A stretch of DNA of 64,000 nucleotides, from positions 806,001 through 870,000 of the forward strand of contig NZ_CP026029.1 in NCBI RefSeq assembly GCF_023520895.1, read 5' to 3'. The first letter of the stretch is position 1; every line of letters begins with the position of its first letter. A program made the translations under genes and the position numbers. Positions 42,861 to 52,087 of the stretch are shown here, piece after piece. This stretch comes from Paenibacillus sp. PK3_47. GTDB lineage: Bacteria > Bacillota > Bacilli > Paenibacillales > Paenibacillaceae. Under the pieces are notes generated by a model. That model did not search any database. It saw only the letters and a program-made list of their open reading frames with translations, and was not told the origin of the DNA.

Positions 42861-43715
42861 TACCTTCTCCACAGGAATTTGCAGCTCCACGATAAACTCG
42901 CCCGGGTCGCGCATTTGACTCAAATCAACGACATACTGCTCCACAGCAGGCCCACATTCAGCGTAACCGTGCTGACCCATCCAACTTAACAGATGACGGT
43001 ACACATTTTTGCATGACTCTTCGTTAGGAGGGCCACTATAGGTAGCTGTAATGTAAGGGCCGCCAGACAACGTCCGCACGAACGAATGATTGGTAGAATC
43101 CTGGGACAAAAGAATACTAACCTCGATATCGGAATCGTTCCGGTCAAACGTGAGCAAATTTTCGTGATAGATACTCATGAGTAGGCCCTGTGCCGTTATA
43201 CCATGTATCTCAAGCTGATCGAACAGCTGGGTGAAGCGCACAACAGATGCCTCCATCCCGCACACTGCCCGCTTCCTCTCGAAAGCAATCATGCGGTCAG
43301 ACAGCTGTTTTAATTCAATCAAAACGCCGTCTCCTTCGGAATCAAGCTTCTCATTCAGATTTCTTAGGCTATCCAACTGACTGATCCGGTTCTCAATAGA
43401 AGCATGGGTCTGTTGTAGACGTTCGATTTCCTCCAGCGTTTCCTGTTTCTTGCTCTTCAAAGCTGCTGTTAGTCCGTCGAGGCCTGATTGTTTCAGGATA
43501 CTGCCAATCTCCTCCAATGAAAATCGCAGACTCTTCAAATCCTGAACGATTTTCACCAGCAAAATATCCATATTTGAATAGTACCGGTAGTGGGTGAGGG
43601 GATCCGTCCGGCTCGGACGCAGCAGCCCAATATTGTCGTAGTACCGCAGCGTCTGTACGGAAACCCCGCATATCCGTGACACGTGCCCGATCGTATAGGA
43701 TTGATCATTAACCAT
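42849..43715 (-). CDS. MerR-family regulator with GyrI-like effector domain (BmrR type)
   Basis: N-terminal MerR domain (YTIGHVSRICGVSVQTLRYYDNIGLLRPSR...YRYYSNMDILLVKIV), a coiled coil (LKSKKQETLEEIERLQQTHASIENRI), and a C-terminal effector domain (GGPYITATYSGPPNEESCKNVYRHLLSWMGQHG). The last is the GyrI-like multidrug-binding fold. It probably activates the epimerase gene through the promoter at its own 3' end. Confidence 0.85.
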   Translation of the reverse strand: MVNDQSYTIGHVSRICGVSVQTLRYYDNIGLLRPSRTDPLTHYRYYSNMDILLVKIVQDLKSLRFSLEEIGSILKQSGLDGLTAALKSKKQETLEEIERLQQTHASIENRISQLDSLRNLNEKLDSEGDGVLIELKQLSDRMIAFERKRAVCGMEASVVRFTQLFDQLEIHGITAQGLLMSIYHENLLTFDRNDSDIEVSILLSQDSTNHSFVRTLSGGPYITATYSGPPNEESCKNVYRHLLSWMGQHGYAECGPAVEQYVVDLSQMRDPGEFIVELQIPVEKVLTL

Positions 43716-43821
43716 AATGCAGCTGTCACCTCACCAGAGTATAATAGGCTTTTCAAAAAAAATTTGCAGGTTTATTTCTTATATTATCATAAGAGTTTTG
43801 AACTAATCTGCCCTATAACGC

Positions 43822-43850
43822 AACAAAGGCAGCCGATAAGACCGGCTACC
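43822..43850 (-). terminator. Terminator after the amidase gene
   Basis: GGTAGCCG / CGGCTGCC (one G-U pair) followed by TTTGTTG on the minus strand and TTTTGTTTT on the plus strand. Probably bidirectional. Confidence 0.6.
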
Positions 43851-43931
43851 TTTTGTTTTAGGTATAACTAACGTTTCCCTTAATTTAGTATATTAATGCA
43901 AATGTTTAACTGTTGGTTGATTGAGTCCTGA

Positions 43932-45416
43932 CTAAACCGGATCGGGCGGCGCAAACCGGTTATTGCTGGCTTGCTCATAAGCATAGGCGAGTCTGAACAG
44001 CGAAGGTTCACTGTACGCGGTTCCGACAAAAGTTATCCCCTGCGGCCCCTTGGTCGTATAGCCTCCTTCTGCGATGATTCCTGTCTCCGCATATCCTCCC
44101 GGCACTGTAATGGCAGGATAACCTGCACGTGCGGACAAATCGAGCCCTTCCTCGTTACCAAGAAACAGCAGTGCGTTCAAACGATACTCCTGAATCGCGT
44201 GGTCGATCCCCTTGCCTCGGGCGACCTCCCGGTTCAGGCGTAAACTCTCGGTGTACTCCATTTCGGTTAACATACCACTCGTTTCATTAGACCAGATTAA
44301 CGTATCTTGGCCGTATTTAAGCGCGAAATCGCGATTCGTTTCGTTAAAGGCTATGAGTTCGTCTAATGTTCTGACTGAAGCGCCGCTGCCTGCTTTGGAG
44401 AAATAATCATTCAGACCTTTTTTAAACTCGAAGCGCATCACGTCCCAGTCCCACTTAGCACTCTCGCAAGGCAACGCTATCGGGTCGATGATAGTAGCCC
44501 CGCATTCCCTGCACAATTCGATCGCCCGTTCGATTATCGCTAAACGGGCTTGGTCAAGTCCTCGATAATAATGACGCGGAATACCGATTCTGGCAGCGCG
44601 CAAACCGTCAGGATCCAAAAACTGTGTATAGTCCTTGAACGCTTTCCGCTCGTTAGATGACATGGCTGCATCTTCCGGGTCTGCCGCTGTCATGGCACCG
44701 AGTAAGATTGCAGCGTCCCTGACTGTCCGAGTCATTGGGCCGGCTGAATCTTGGCTTTGTGTAATCGGGATGATACCCGAACGGCTGACCAGTCCGATTG
44801 TGGGCTTCAGGCCGACAAGGTAATTCTGCGAGGACGGGCTGATGATTGAACCGGATGTTTCTGTTCCTATGGCAGCGGAACACAAATTCGCGGCAACTGC
44901 TGCACCTGAGCCCGAGCTCGATCCACCTACGAACAATTCACCGGGTCCATAAGGATTTAGAGTCAAGCCCCCTCTGGAGCTATACCCTGCCCACATCGTA
45001 GGCGACATGAAGTTCGCCCATTCCGTCATATTTGCCTTGCCCAAGAATACGGTCCCTGCAGCTCTTAATTGCGCGGCTACGTACGAATCTTTCGGTGCAA
45101 AATGGTTCGCCAGCGCGACCGATCCGGCACTAGTGTGCATACGGTCACCTGTATCAATATTGTCCTTAAGCACGATCGGGATGCCGTGGAGCGGTCCACG
45201 AGATCCGTATTTCTGCCGTTCTTCGTCTAACGATTCCGCGACAGCAATCACGTCCGGATTAACTTCCAGCACGGCTTTCAGAATCGGGTTAAATCGTTCA
45301 ATTCGCTCCAAATACCAGTGAACGATATCCACTGCCGTTAACGTGCCAGACTCCATCGCCGCTTGTAACGAAGCAATGTCTGCCTCAAATAATCTTTCGT
45401 TTATCGTTCTATCCAT
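43932..45416 (-). CDS. Amidase signature family hydrolase
   Basis: The Ser-cisSer-Lys triad is visible: Lys in GIPIVLKDNIDTGD, cis-Ser in FVGGSSSGSGAAVAAN and the nucleophile in IGTETSGSIISPS. About 495 residues from ATG 45416, the usual length. The start is uncertain: the nearest GGAG is 13 bases away and the open frame extends to 45485. The C-terminus (GYPAITVPGGYAETG, GITFVGTAYSE) fits bacterial amidases acting on aryl or aliphatic amides. No partner genes. Confidence 0.87.
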   Translation of the reverse strand: MDRTINERLFEADIASLQAAMESGTLTAVDIVHWYLERIERFNPILKAVLEVNPDVIAVAESLDEERQKYGSRGPLHGIPIVLKDNIDTGDRMHTSAGSVALANHFAPKDSYVAAQLRAAGTVFLGKANMTEWANFMSPTMWAGYSSRGGLTLNPYGPGELFVGGSSSGSGAAVAANLCSAAIGTETSGSIISPSSQNYLVGLKPTIGLVSRSGIIPITQSQDSAGPMTRTVRDAAILLGAMTAADPEDAAMSSNERKAFKDYTQFLDPDGLRAARIGIPRHYYRGLDQARLAIIERAIELCRECGATIIDPIALPCESAKWDWDVMRFEFKKGLNDYFSKAGSGASVRTLDELIAFNETNRDFALKYGQDTLIWSNETSGMLTEMEYTESLRLNREVARGKGIDHAIQEYRLNALLFLGNEEGLDLSARAGYPAITVPGGYAETGIIAEGGYTTKGPQGITFVGTAYSEPSLFRLAYAYEQASNNRFAPPDPV

Positions 45417-45622
45417 TTCAGGGGGACACTCCAATTCTACTTTTCTATATTCAGAAAATGTTTGACTCCAATAGTATACAACCATCAGAAATCAATTTAC
45501 TAAGTATTATTTGTATTTAAACTTTCTTGCCGGTTAACGGAATAAAGCTGCCGATTACAGAGGCAACTTTATCGATATGGTTGTTGAAATATCGTTTCCT
45601 GTTAACGTAATGATGTAATGAT

Positions 45623-45982
45623 TTACCTCTTTAAACCTAACGATGTTCCCCAAAAGGTTTTAATTGATGGTTTGGTCTGTAAAGTCAGTGGCAGCACGAA
45701 ATTTTCCTCGTCAAACTCTAGGATCAGACATTCATAGTTATCTTCTCGCTTTATATGAATCGTGCTTATATTTTCTAAGCAGTAATTGCTTATTCCTTCA
45801 GTTTCAAAATATAGACTTAACTTGCCACATCGGCTTGCTTCTTCAAACTCGAATACAGCCTTTATATTATTCCTAATTATTTGTAACGAAACTGATGTAT
45901 ATTGCCATGGTATAGCGTCATCACTAAGCTTTGCTTCGCATTCGAATAGGTATTCTAATTCATATAGTTCAGGAGTTTTCAT
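45623..45982 (-). CDS. Hypothetical protein (119 aa)
   Basis: GGGGG lies just before the ATG. All-beta character with LYELEYLFECEAKLSD, VSLQIIRNNIKAVFEFEEASRCGKLSLYFE and ECLILEFDEENFVLPLTL. It is 15 bases behind a frameshifted small gene and probably shared its transcript. Small orphan proteins of this style often act as immunity proteins, but nothing here proves it. Confidence 0.5.
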   Translation of the reverse strand: MKTPELYELEYLFECEAKLSDDAIPWQYTSVSLQIIRNNIKAVFEFEEASRCGKLSLYFETEGISNYCLENISTIHIKREDNYECLILEFDEENFVLPLTLQTKPSIKTFWGTSLGLKR

Positions 45983-45997
45983 TGATGGCCCCCACGA

Positions 45998-46248
45998 TCA
46001 ATTCGCTTTAATGTTCACTAAGTCAAAAACTTCTTCCAAGTCTTCAGCTGTATTGCCTTGCCAAATTATCAGTTCTCTTAGTAGAAATAGATCAAGCTCA
46101 TCTTTCTCAATAATTAATTCATCTGTCCAATCACACCTATATGTAGATACGATTTCATCTTTCTCAAAATGTTCGAAGCTCTAATTAATTCAATGGCTTT
46201 TGGTTGGTCGCTTGTCTTTAAATGATAGCTCACACTAAATTCGCTCAT
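45998..46248 (-). pseudogene. Small hypothetical gene broken by a one-base frameshift
   Basis: ATG 46248 with AGGAG 7 bases upstream reads MSEFSVSYHLKTSDQPKAIE, then loses the frame near 46175. It continues in the next frame as EHFEKDEIVSTYRCDWTDEL and EDLEEVFDLVNIKAN to a stop at 45998. The total length is 251 bases, so one base is missing. Family unknown. Confidence 0.5.
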
Positions 46249-46261
46249 CTTTCAGCTCCTA

Positions 46262-46450
46262 GTAAGATTTTATAGTTATAGTGGATTTACATATATGTCC
46301 TTGTATTTACAAAGCCCGAAAGGGGGTTGGGATGTACCCTCCTGCCTCAATACCGGTTGCAACAATGATGCCAGCAACGAGGCAGAGCTATACAATCTGA
46401 TTACTGATGGAATGATCCTCTGATTAAGCTTTATCTACCATCGCAAAGAG
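46262..46450. other. Gene-poor gap
   Basis: No gene with a ribosome site. A 42-codon open frame on the plus strand (46295-46423, ending ELYNLITDGMIL) could be the relic of a protein C-terminus, but support is weak. Confidence 0.3.
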
Positions 46451-46451
46451 A

Positions 46452-46480
46452 AAGGTCATGCCGTACTTCGGCATGACCTT
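46452..46480 (-). terminator. Terminator of the leucine-rich-repeat gene
   Basis: AAGGTCATGCCG / CGGCATGACCTT, a perfect 12-bp stem with a 5-base loop and T-rich flanks on both strands. Confidence 0.75.
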
Positions 46481-46492
46481 CTATTTGACGAT

Positions 46493-47938
46493 TTATTTCA
46501 CCTCGAAGATGAGTACCGATCTGGAGCCCGGAACATATTCGACGTCGGTTGCAAGCAGTTCTGAAACAAACCGGACAGGTATAAACGTTCTTTGATGCTT
46601 CAACAACGGCGCCGTGTCGAACATGACCGCCTTTCCATTCACAATGGCTTGCTTCTTATTTACTACCCAACGGATCGTTGTGCTGCCCTTCGTGATCATG
46701 ACTTCTTGCTTGCTCTTGTCCCAGGTTACATTCGCCCCGAGATGCTCAGCCACAAACCGGACAGGTACATAGGTGCGGCTGTTGTGGATGAAAGGGGCAG
46801 TGTCAAGCTTATAGCTGCTCTCACCTACATAGGCGGTCGTGCTGCCAATCACCAAACGTTGGGCTTTGAATTGATTGAGTTGATGACCATCTCCCGCAAG
46901 ATTCTGGAGCAACTGATACGATTTCGTGGTAGACCGCAAATCTAAATAGTTGTCAGTTAAGGTCAGTCCATATAGCAATGCACCCGTGTCATAATGGGTA
47001 TCGAACTTATGGTTCTTAAGCGCACCTATATTCCAAATCCTATTATTATCCAAGTATAACTTAGTGATATTTGTAAGTGATCTTAGCGGCTCAAGATCGT
47101 AAATCAAATTCGAACGAAGATTTAACGACGACATGTTTTTCATGTTCTTTAAGGGAGTTATGTCCTCGATTTGGTTATTTTCCGCGTACAAGGCCGTGAG
47201 CTTAGTCATTCCCTCCAGGTCGCGAAGATCGGAAATTTGATTTCCGCTGATATGAAGGACTAGCAGGTTATCGGACAGCGGCTTCAACACGCTTAAGTCT
47301 GAGATCTGGGTGTTCGAGAGTTTCAGATACATCAAATTAGGCAATTTTACGATAGAATTGACAACTGCGATCCGATTGTTGCTGACTTCAAGCACTTCTA
47401 ATTTTGTTGCCTTTGACAGCGCTTGAATATCAGTGATTTCATTATCGTTTGCCTCGAAGAATCTCAGAAGCGGTAGCCGCTTAACCACATCGATCGATGT
47501 AATCTGATTTCCGGAAAGCTGCAATTCCTCCAACTTTGTTAAGGAAGCCAATGCTTCAATAGATATGATCCCATTGGCGTTAAGATTAATGCCTTTAAGC
47601 TTCGTCAATGCGCTGAGAGGCGAAAGATCCACAATTTTATTATTATTCAAACTAACATATGATAGATTTGTCGCATATTGCAAGCCTTCAAGGCTCTGAA
47701 TTCCTTTTCCATAAAGATTAATGGATGTTAATGCTTCCAAATCCTTCTGCAATACAGCTTCATCATCACTTTTGTTTAATAATTTTTTGATCTCTTTCTT
47801 CAACTGCTCGTCCTGGAAACTGACCTCCGTAGAAGCTTGCACCGTTGCTGTCTGCTCCGCCTGCGCCATTGGTGCCTGTCCAGTCAGACTAAATCCAATG
47901 ACAACGGACAAAACTATACCTGTTAAAAATCTGTTCAT
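46493..47938 (-). CDS. Exported leucine-rich-repeat protein with two copper-amine-oxidase-type repeats
   Basis: Signal peptide (MNRFLTGIVLSVVIGFSLTGQ). Residues about 40-330 contain some eleven 22-residue internalin-type repeats, for example LTKLEELQLSGNQITSIDVV and LTNITKLYLDNNRIWNIGAL. The C-terminus has two Cu_amine_oxidN1-type repeats (YVPVRFVAEHLGANVTWDKS, FIPVRFVSELLATDVEYVPG). The combination suggests extracellular protein-protein binding. No anchor motif is seen. Confidence 0.85.
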   Translation of the reverse strand: MNRFLTGIVLSVVIGFSLTGQAPMAQAEQTATVQASTEVSFQDEQLKKEIKKLLNKSDDEAVLQKDLEALTSINLYGKGIQSLEGLQYATNLSYVSLNNNKIVDLSPLSALTKLKGINLNANGIISIEALASLTKLEELQLSGNQITSIDVVKRLPLLRFFEANDNEITDIQALSKATKLEVLEVSNNRIAVVNSIVKLPNLMYLKLSNTQISDLSVLKPLSDNLLVLHISGNQISDLRDLEGMTKLTALYAENNQIEDITPLKNMKNMSSLNLRSNLIYDLEPLRSLTNITKLYLDNNRIWNIGALKNHKFDTHYDTGALLYGLTLTDNYLDLRSTTKSYQLLQNLAGDGHQLNQFKAQRLVIGSTTAYVGESSYKLDTAPFIHNSRTYVPVRFVAEHLGANVTWDKSKQEVMITKGSTTIRWVVNKKQAIVNGKAVMFDTAPLLKHQRTFIPVRFVSELLATDVEYVPGSRSVLIFEVK

Positions 47939-48114
47939 TGTCTCCCATCCTCTGCCTTTTCTAGTTGTCTAAGTCAATATCTATATACTATTAACGCTTC
48001 TACTCTCGAAAGGTTGCGGCTTGTGCAACTACCTGCCAGGGCACACTTGATTGCATCCTTTTTATCTGCACTAGTCGATAACTCGTGATTTTATGTATTT
48101 ACGCAGGCTGCTCG

Positions 48115-48500
48115 TTAAAAAGAACAAGGAAAGTTTTTTTTATCAAACCAAAAAACCATGCGGACATTATCAGGGTCATCAATTTTACTCAAACGCGGGA
48201 TAAAATCACTCACAAAAGGGATAACCATTGCTTCTAGGGAGCAGGTTTCCATTATCATCCTCGAATTCTTGTTGCCAATCATATTCGAGAAGTTCCTTTC
48301 CATTCCTTCACCAAGTATTTCAACAATTTTTCCCTAGCCATACTTAGGATGTTGAATTTCTTGATTGATTCCAAGAGATTAGGGTCTGCTTTGAATGTGT
48401 CCAACAGATTAGAAACCTTCTCTAGGTCTTCGGCTGTTATAAGACTTTTTTCACTATATATCCAATGTTCCGCCTTAGTAATATGAATATCATAACTCAT
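48115..48500 (-). pseudogene. Small hypothetical gene split by a frameshift
   Basis: The 5' part reads MSYDIHITKAEHWIYSEKSL...KKFNILSMARE. In the next frame the sequence continues KIVEILGEGMERNFSNMIGN and on to FWFDKKNFPCSF. The second frame is open from just after the point where the first loses sense, so a single gene broken near 48335 fits better than two overlapping genes. Not identified. Confidence 0.45.
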
Positions 48501-48597
48501 TAGATCACTTCCTCAGAATTTAGTTAATTTAGCTAGATACAAATTCCTAGTTAGTTTAATCCTCCAACCTTTTCTTTAATATCTGTGCTTCATACCG

Positions 48598-48990
48598 TCA
48601 TTTTCTTTGCCTTGTAATAAACCTAAACAAATATAAAAATAAGGAGAATACAAGCCCACCCGATCCGAAAAGTAATATTAACTGTAATGAAGCCTGTATA
48701 TCATTCGCAGAATTGATTAAAAGAATTATTGACCCCATTAGCGCACCCATAAAAAAATATAGAAGGAAATGTAAAACAGTAATGCGATTTTTAATAATTT
48801 TATCTATATAAAATGAAACAGGAGTGGCTAGAAATAAATAAATGCCGAACAAAACCATAAAACCATTAAAGAATTCACTCGTGAATGAATAGTACAGAAC
48901 ATTATCATCATTATTATTACTTTGGCTGACTATTGTGAAAATAAGTGACAGAAGTAAAGCGGAGAATAATGAAGCGAGCATTCTAGTCAA
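48598..48990 (-). CDS. Small four-helix membrane protein
   Basis: TTG start with AGGAGG about 11 bases upstream. 130 residues with four predicted membrane helices (MLASLFSALLLSLIFTIV, FMVLFGIYLFLATPVSFYI, FLLYFFMGALMGSIILLI, LILLFGSGGLVFSLFLYLF). No motif or informative neighbour. Confidence 0.55.
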   Translation of the reverse strand: MTRMLASLFSALLLSLIFTIVSQSNNNDDNVLYYSFTSEFFNGFMVLFGIYLFLATPVSFYIDKIIKNRITVLHFLLYFFMGALMGSIILLINSANDIQASLQLILLFGSGGLVFSLFLYLFRFITRQRK

Positions 48991-49049
48991 AGCCGGCAGT
49001 TCCTCCTTTCATATGGATGTTTGATCTCCTGCATGGCCTATTCAATATG

Positions 49050-49283
49050 TTAAATAATTATCTCAATCTTACCGATATACAGCAGCAAGTCTGCAGGAAC
49101 CAAACCACTGCCATTCAGCAATTTTAGTAAGGCAACCGGTGTTTGGGGTTGACCTTCTCCCAGCCAGGAATGGGCAAGTTCATAAGCACTTCTGCCTTCT
49201 TGCCAATGCAGCTCCCGTTTTGCCGGCGGGGCATACTTCAACCACTCCTCTACACTGGAAATCATGTTTCCGCTCTGATTCAT
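49050..49283 (-). CDS. Small hypothetical protein (77 aa)
   Basis: ATG 49283 preferred (GAGGGG upstream) to the frame start at 49322. Contains EEWLKYAPPAKRELHWQEGR and SAYELAHSWLGEG, a W...PP/K...W.(D/E)GRSA(K/Y)ELA pattern seen in small bacterial proteins next to restriction or DNA-damage genes (perhaps the DUF6946 type). No such partner here. Confidence 0.45.
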   Translation of the reverse strand: MNQSGNMISSVEEWLKYAPPAKRELHWQEGRSAYELAHSWLGEGQPQTPVALLKLLNGSGLVPADLLLYIGKIEIII

Positions 49284-49531
49284 TATTTTCAAACCCCTCA
49301 CTCCTTCTCTCAACTGTACCATTGTATATACTGATCATAGCAGGATCTGGTTGTAAGAAGATGGATATTCGAAAATTTTATATGAACGCATTGAACTACA
49401 GGTAGAACAATGAACGGTAAAACACTGGCGGAATTAAAAGAAGAAATATCTGTAGAGTATCCGCCAGTTAAGCCAACAGACTTCTGAAGCAGTTGCCGCC
49501 GCACCAGCTTAGTACCTTTCCCGACAAAAAT

Positions 49532-49559
49532 AAAAAACCTTGATTTCTCAAGGTTTTTT
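49532..49559. terminator. Bidirectional terminator
   Basis: AAAAAACCTTGA / TCAAGGTTTTTT with TTTC loop; T runs on both strands. Ends the sugar-ABC/PHP operon on the minus strand. Confidence 0.8.
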
Positions 49560-49591
49560 GAGCTCTAATCACATCTCCGCTGCCCTCTTAC

Positions 49592-51115
49592 TTACGCAAA
49601 ATAAACCGGATTCGTCGCAGCCGCCAGGAGTTTTTGCCCTCCCGCTTCGGGCATCGAGCGCCATATCTCCGCACGCCAAAAGCGGCGGCGGGGCAGCTCC
49701 CGCTCAAGGTCCAGATCACCGTCCGAATCAACGGTAATGGCGTACTCCTGTCCGCGATCAGACCATAGCCGGACTTCATCTCCGGCAAAGAGCCGCTTCA
49801 TCTGCAAGTGAAGTAGCGGCAGTTCTTGATGAAGCCCACCGCTTAACTCGTCATCCAGCTCTTCACTCACCTTTGCATCCAACTCTCCATCCAGCCCATC
49901 GCTAAACTTCCTGCTCAGGCCCTCCTTCTGCTCTCCATCTCTCTTCCGCCACACCCCGCCCATCAGCACATCCCCGCAGCTGATCGCTGCGAACGGCCCG
50001 TCGGGACCATACGACAGTGTAACCCGGCCCTGGTCCACGGCTTTGAGAATATGCCGGGCGCTGTTCCCGTCCGCGAACACCCATGCCGCCGGCCAGCCGT
50101 GGCGGACATAAGGATGCGGGCGGTGGGTGTCACTGCCTGCAACCGCCGTGATACGGCGTCCGTCGGCGAGCTGCTCCTGCCACCAGGCCAGGGTCTGGCT
50201 GTTCGCCTCCCGCCAAGGGCCGTTCCAGATTTCGACCCAGTCATGGTCGACGTCAAATCCCCACTCCCAGCCGCAGTCATGATCATGCGGATGGTTCAGA
50301 GAGATGTAGGCGCCTGCCGCGCGCGCCTCTGCCAACCGTTCCTGAATTTGCTCCGCAGTCACTGCGCGGAAATCCCCCAGCGGATCAGACACTCCGTACA
50401 GGTTGCAGTGCCCGCGGCCTGTAGTCAGCTCCATCCCCGGGATCAGCAGCAGACCGTCCCGCCAGCCGGATGCTTCATTCTGGCTGGAAGTGTTATGATC
50501 GGTGAGGGCGATAAAATCAAGTCCTGCACGGCGGGCCAGTTGTACCGTTTCTTCCAGGGTAAATGCCCCGTCGCTGTGCTCGGTATGCAGATGCAGATCG
50601 CCGCATAACCAGCGCGGCTCAGCCATCTGCAGCCGTACCTCAATCTGCACGGTGCAGCCTTCCGGGGCTACCCGGTGCGTGCCCATCACAACCGCCCACT
50701 CTCCAGGCTCAATTACCCCAGCCTGATATCCCGGTGTCGCCCGGTGTAATCCGATATAAAAGCCGGATCGTGCTCCGCCGCTCCATCCCCGCATCCGCTG
50801 ACCGTCACGCACACCAAGGTCTATGACCGATTCCCCTGCTCCGGAAGACTGCACCCTATAGGAAACCTCAATACGCTCCGTCCGCTCCGGGACAAGGAAA
50901 GGCACCTCAATATACCCTCCCTGCTCCCCGGCCTCAAGGTTACGGTTCAACAGAAACTCGCAGCTGTTATTCTGTCTCTCCATTGTTTCCCTCACACTCG
51001 TTTTTCCTAACCGTTCACCCAATCCCGCTGTCTCCTCCACAGCAATCCCCTCAGCTTGATCTTGCATCTCCACCTCTTCTTTTCCTGTCCATACCAGATC
51101 CTTCATTGCTTTCAC
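49592..51115 (-). CDS. PHP-domain metallohydrolase (CehA/McbA-like), last gene of a sugar ABC operon
   Basis: An N-terminal beta domain (EVPFLVPERTERIEVSYRV) is followed by the PHP metal-binding motifs GDLHLHTEHSDG, ALTDHNTSS, SLNHPHDHDCGW and VAGSDTHRPH. 507 residues. PHP enzymes hydrolyse phosphate or other ester/amide bonds with two or three metals. Its position 22 bases behind the permease gene suggests it acts on the imported compound or a product of it, perhaps a phosphorylated or esterified sugar. There is no signal peptide. Confidence 0.8.
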   Translation of the reverse strand: MKAMKDLVWTGKEEVEMQDQAEGIAVEETAGLGERLGKTSVRETMERQNNSCEFLLNRNLEAGEQGGYIEVPFLVPERTERIEVSYRVQSSGAGESVIDLGVRDGQRMRGWSGGARSGFYIGLHRATPGYQAGVIEPGEWAVVMGTHRVAPEGCTVQIEVRLQMAEPRWLCGDLHLHTEHSDGAFTLEETVQLARRAGLDFIALTDHNTSSQNEASGWRDGLLLIPGMELTTGRGHCNLYGVSDPLGDFRAVTAEQIQERLAEARAAGAYISLNHPHDHDCGWEWGFDVDHDWVEIWNGPWREANSQTLAWWQEQLADGRRITAVAGSDTHRPHPYVRHGWPAAWVFADGNSARHILKAVDQGRVTLSYGPDGPFAAISCGDVLMGGVWRKRDGEQKEGLSRKFSDGLDGELDAKVSEELDDELSGGLHQELPLLHLQMKRLFAGDEVRLWSDRGQEYAITVDSDGDLDLERELPRRRFWRAEIWRSMPEAGGQKLLAAATNPVYFA

Positions 51116-51137
51116 TCCTTCCAGCAGTTTGTATTCC

Positions 51138-52073
51138 TCACTCCTTAACGGCCCCGGCGGTCAGTCCCTGCACAAAATACCGCTGCACAAACGGATAAAT
51201 GACCAACAGCGGCAGCATGGCAATCATCACGCCGGCCATACGTACATTCGGGGTGGTAATTTCGCTTCCGGAGGTTGCATCCGACAGAATAATCAGCGAG
51301 CGCAGTGCAAGCTGCAGCGTGTATTTCGATGAATCGCTGATATACATCAGCGCCGGGGTGAACTGGTTCCAGCGGCTGACAAATTCGAACAAGGTGACGG
51401 TGGCAATGCCTGAAGCTGCCAGCGGAAGATAGAGCCGGAACAGAATCCGCAGATCCCCTGCCCCGTCCACTCTGGCGGATTCCTGCATCTCATAAGGCAC
51501 GCTCCGGAAAAAGGAGGCCATCAGCAGGATGCTGAATCCCGAGACAATACCGGAGAGCACCAAAGCCGATAAGGTATTCAGCAGGCCCAGCTCCTTGTTG
51601 ACGATGTACAGCGGAATCAGAATGGCTTCACTGGGAACGGTCATGGTGACGAACAGGAAGCCGATCAGCCACTTTTTGAAGGGGAAATGTTGAATAATCA
51701 GCGTATACCCGGCCATGGAGCAGAGCAGTACATGAAGGATAGTTCCTGCGAACGTAACGATCACATTGTTCAAAAAAGGCCGCCACAGCTCCATCGCTGT
51801 CCAGACCCGCCGGTATCCCTCCAGACTGAAATCGGCCGGCAGAAACCGCAGGCCCGGCTGCATTGAGGCCAAACTTCCGGACAACGAAATGACAAGCGAG
51901 TTCCAGATCGGCAGAATCATCGTGGCTGACAGCAGAATGAGGAAGATACCGTTGATGGTCCGCAAGACAGGGTGCAGCCGGCTGTCGGATGATCCTGACC
52001 ATAGCTTAGTTTGCTGCTGCCGTTTCATCTCCCGTCTGCTCTTGACCGGGGCCAGTGTTTTAACAGATTGCAA
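51138..52073 (-). CDS. Carbohydrate ABC transporter permease, YtcP/LplC type
   Basis: Six membrane helices and the EAA loop EMQESARVDGAGDLRILFRLYLP. TTG start with AAAGGAGG. 311 residues; the end KEYFVQGL-like RYFVQGLTAGAVKE is diagnostic for this LplC/YtcP subfamily. Partner of the next permease and the binding protein. Confidence 0.88.
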   Translation of the reverse strand: MQSVKTLAPVKSRREMKRQQQTKLWSGSSDSRLHPVLRTINGIFLILLSATMILPIWNSLVISLSGSLASMQPGLRFLPADFSLEGYRRVWTAMELWRPFLNNVIVTFAGTILHVLLCSMAGYTLIIQHFPFKKWLIGFLFVTMTVPSEAILIPLYIVNKELGLLNTLSALVLSGIVSGFSILLMASFFRSVPYEMQESARVDGAGDLRILFRLYLPLAASGIATVTLFEFVSRWNQFTPALMYISDSSKYTLQLALRSLIILSDATSGSEITTPNVRMAGVMIAMLPLLVIYPFVQRYFVQGLTAGAVKE

Positions 52074-52087
52074 CGCCTATTCCTCCT

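Noticed and set aside
46295..46423. 42-codon ORF ending ELYNLITDGMIL
   Set aside because: No ribosome site and no family match by eye; mentioned only in the gap entry.
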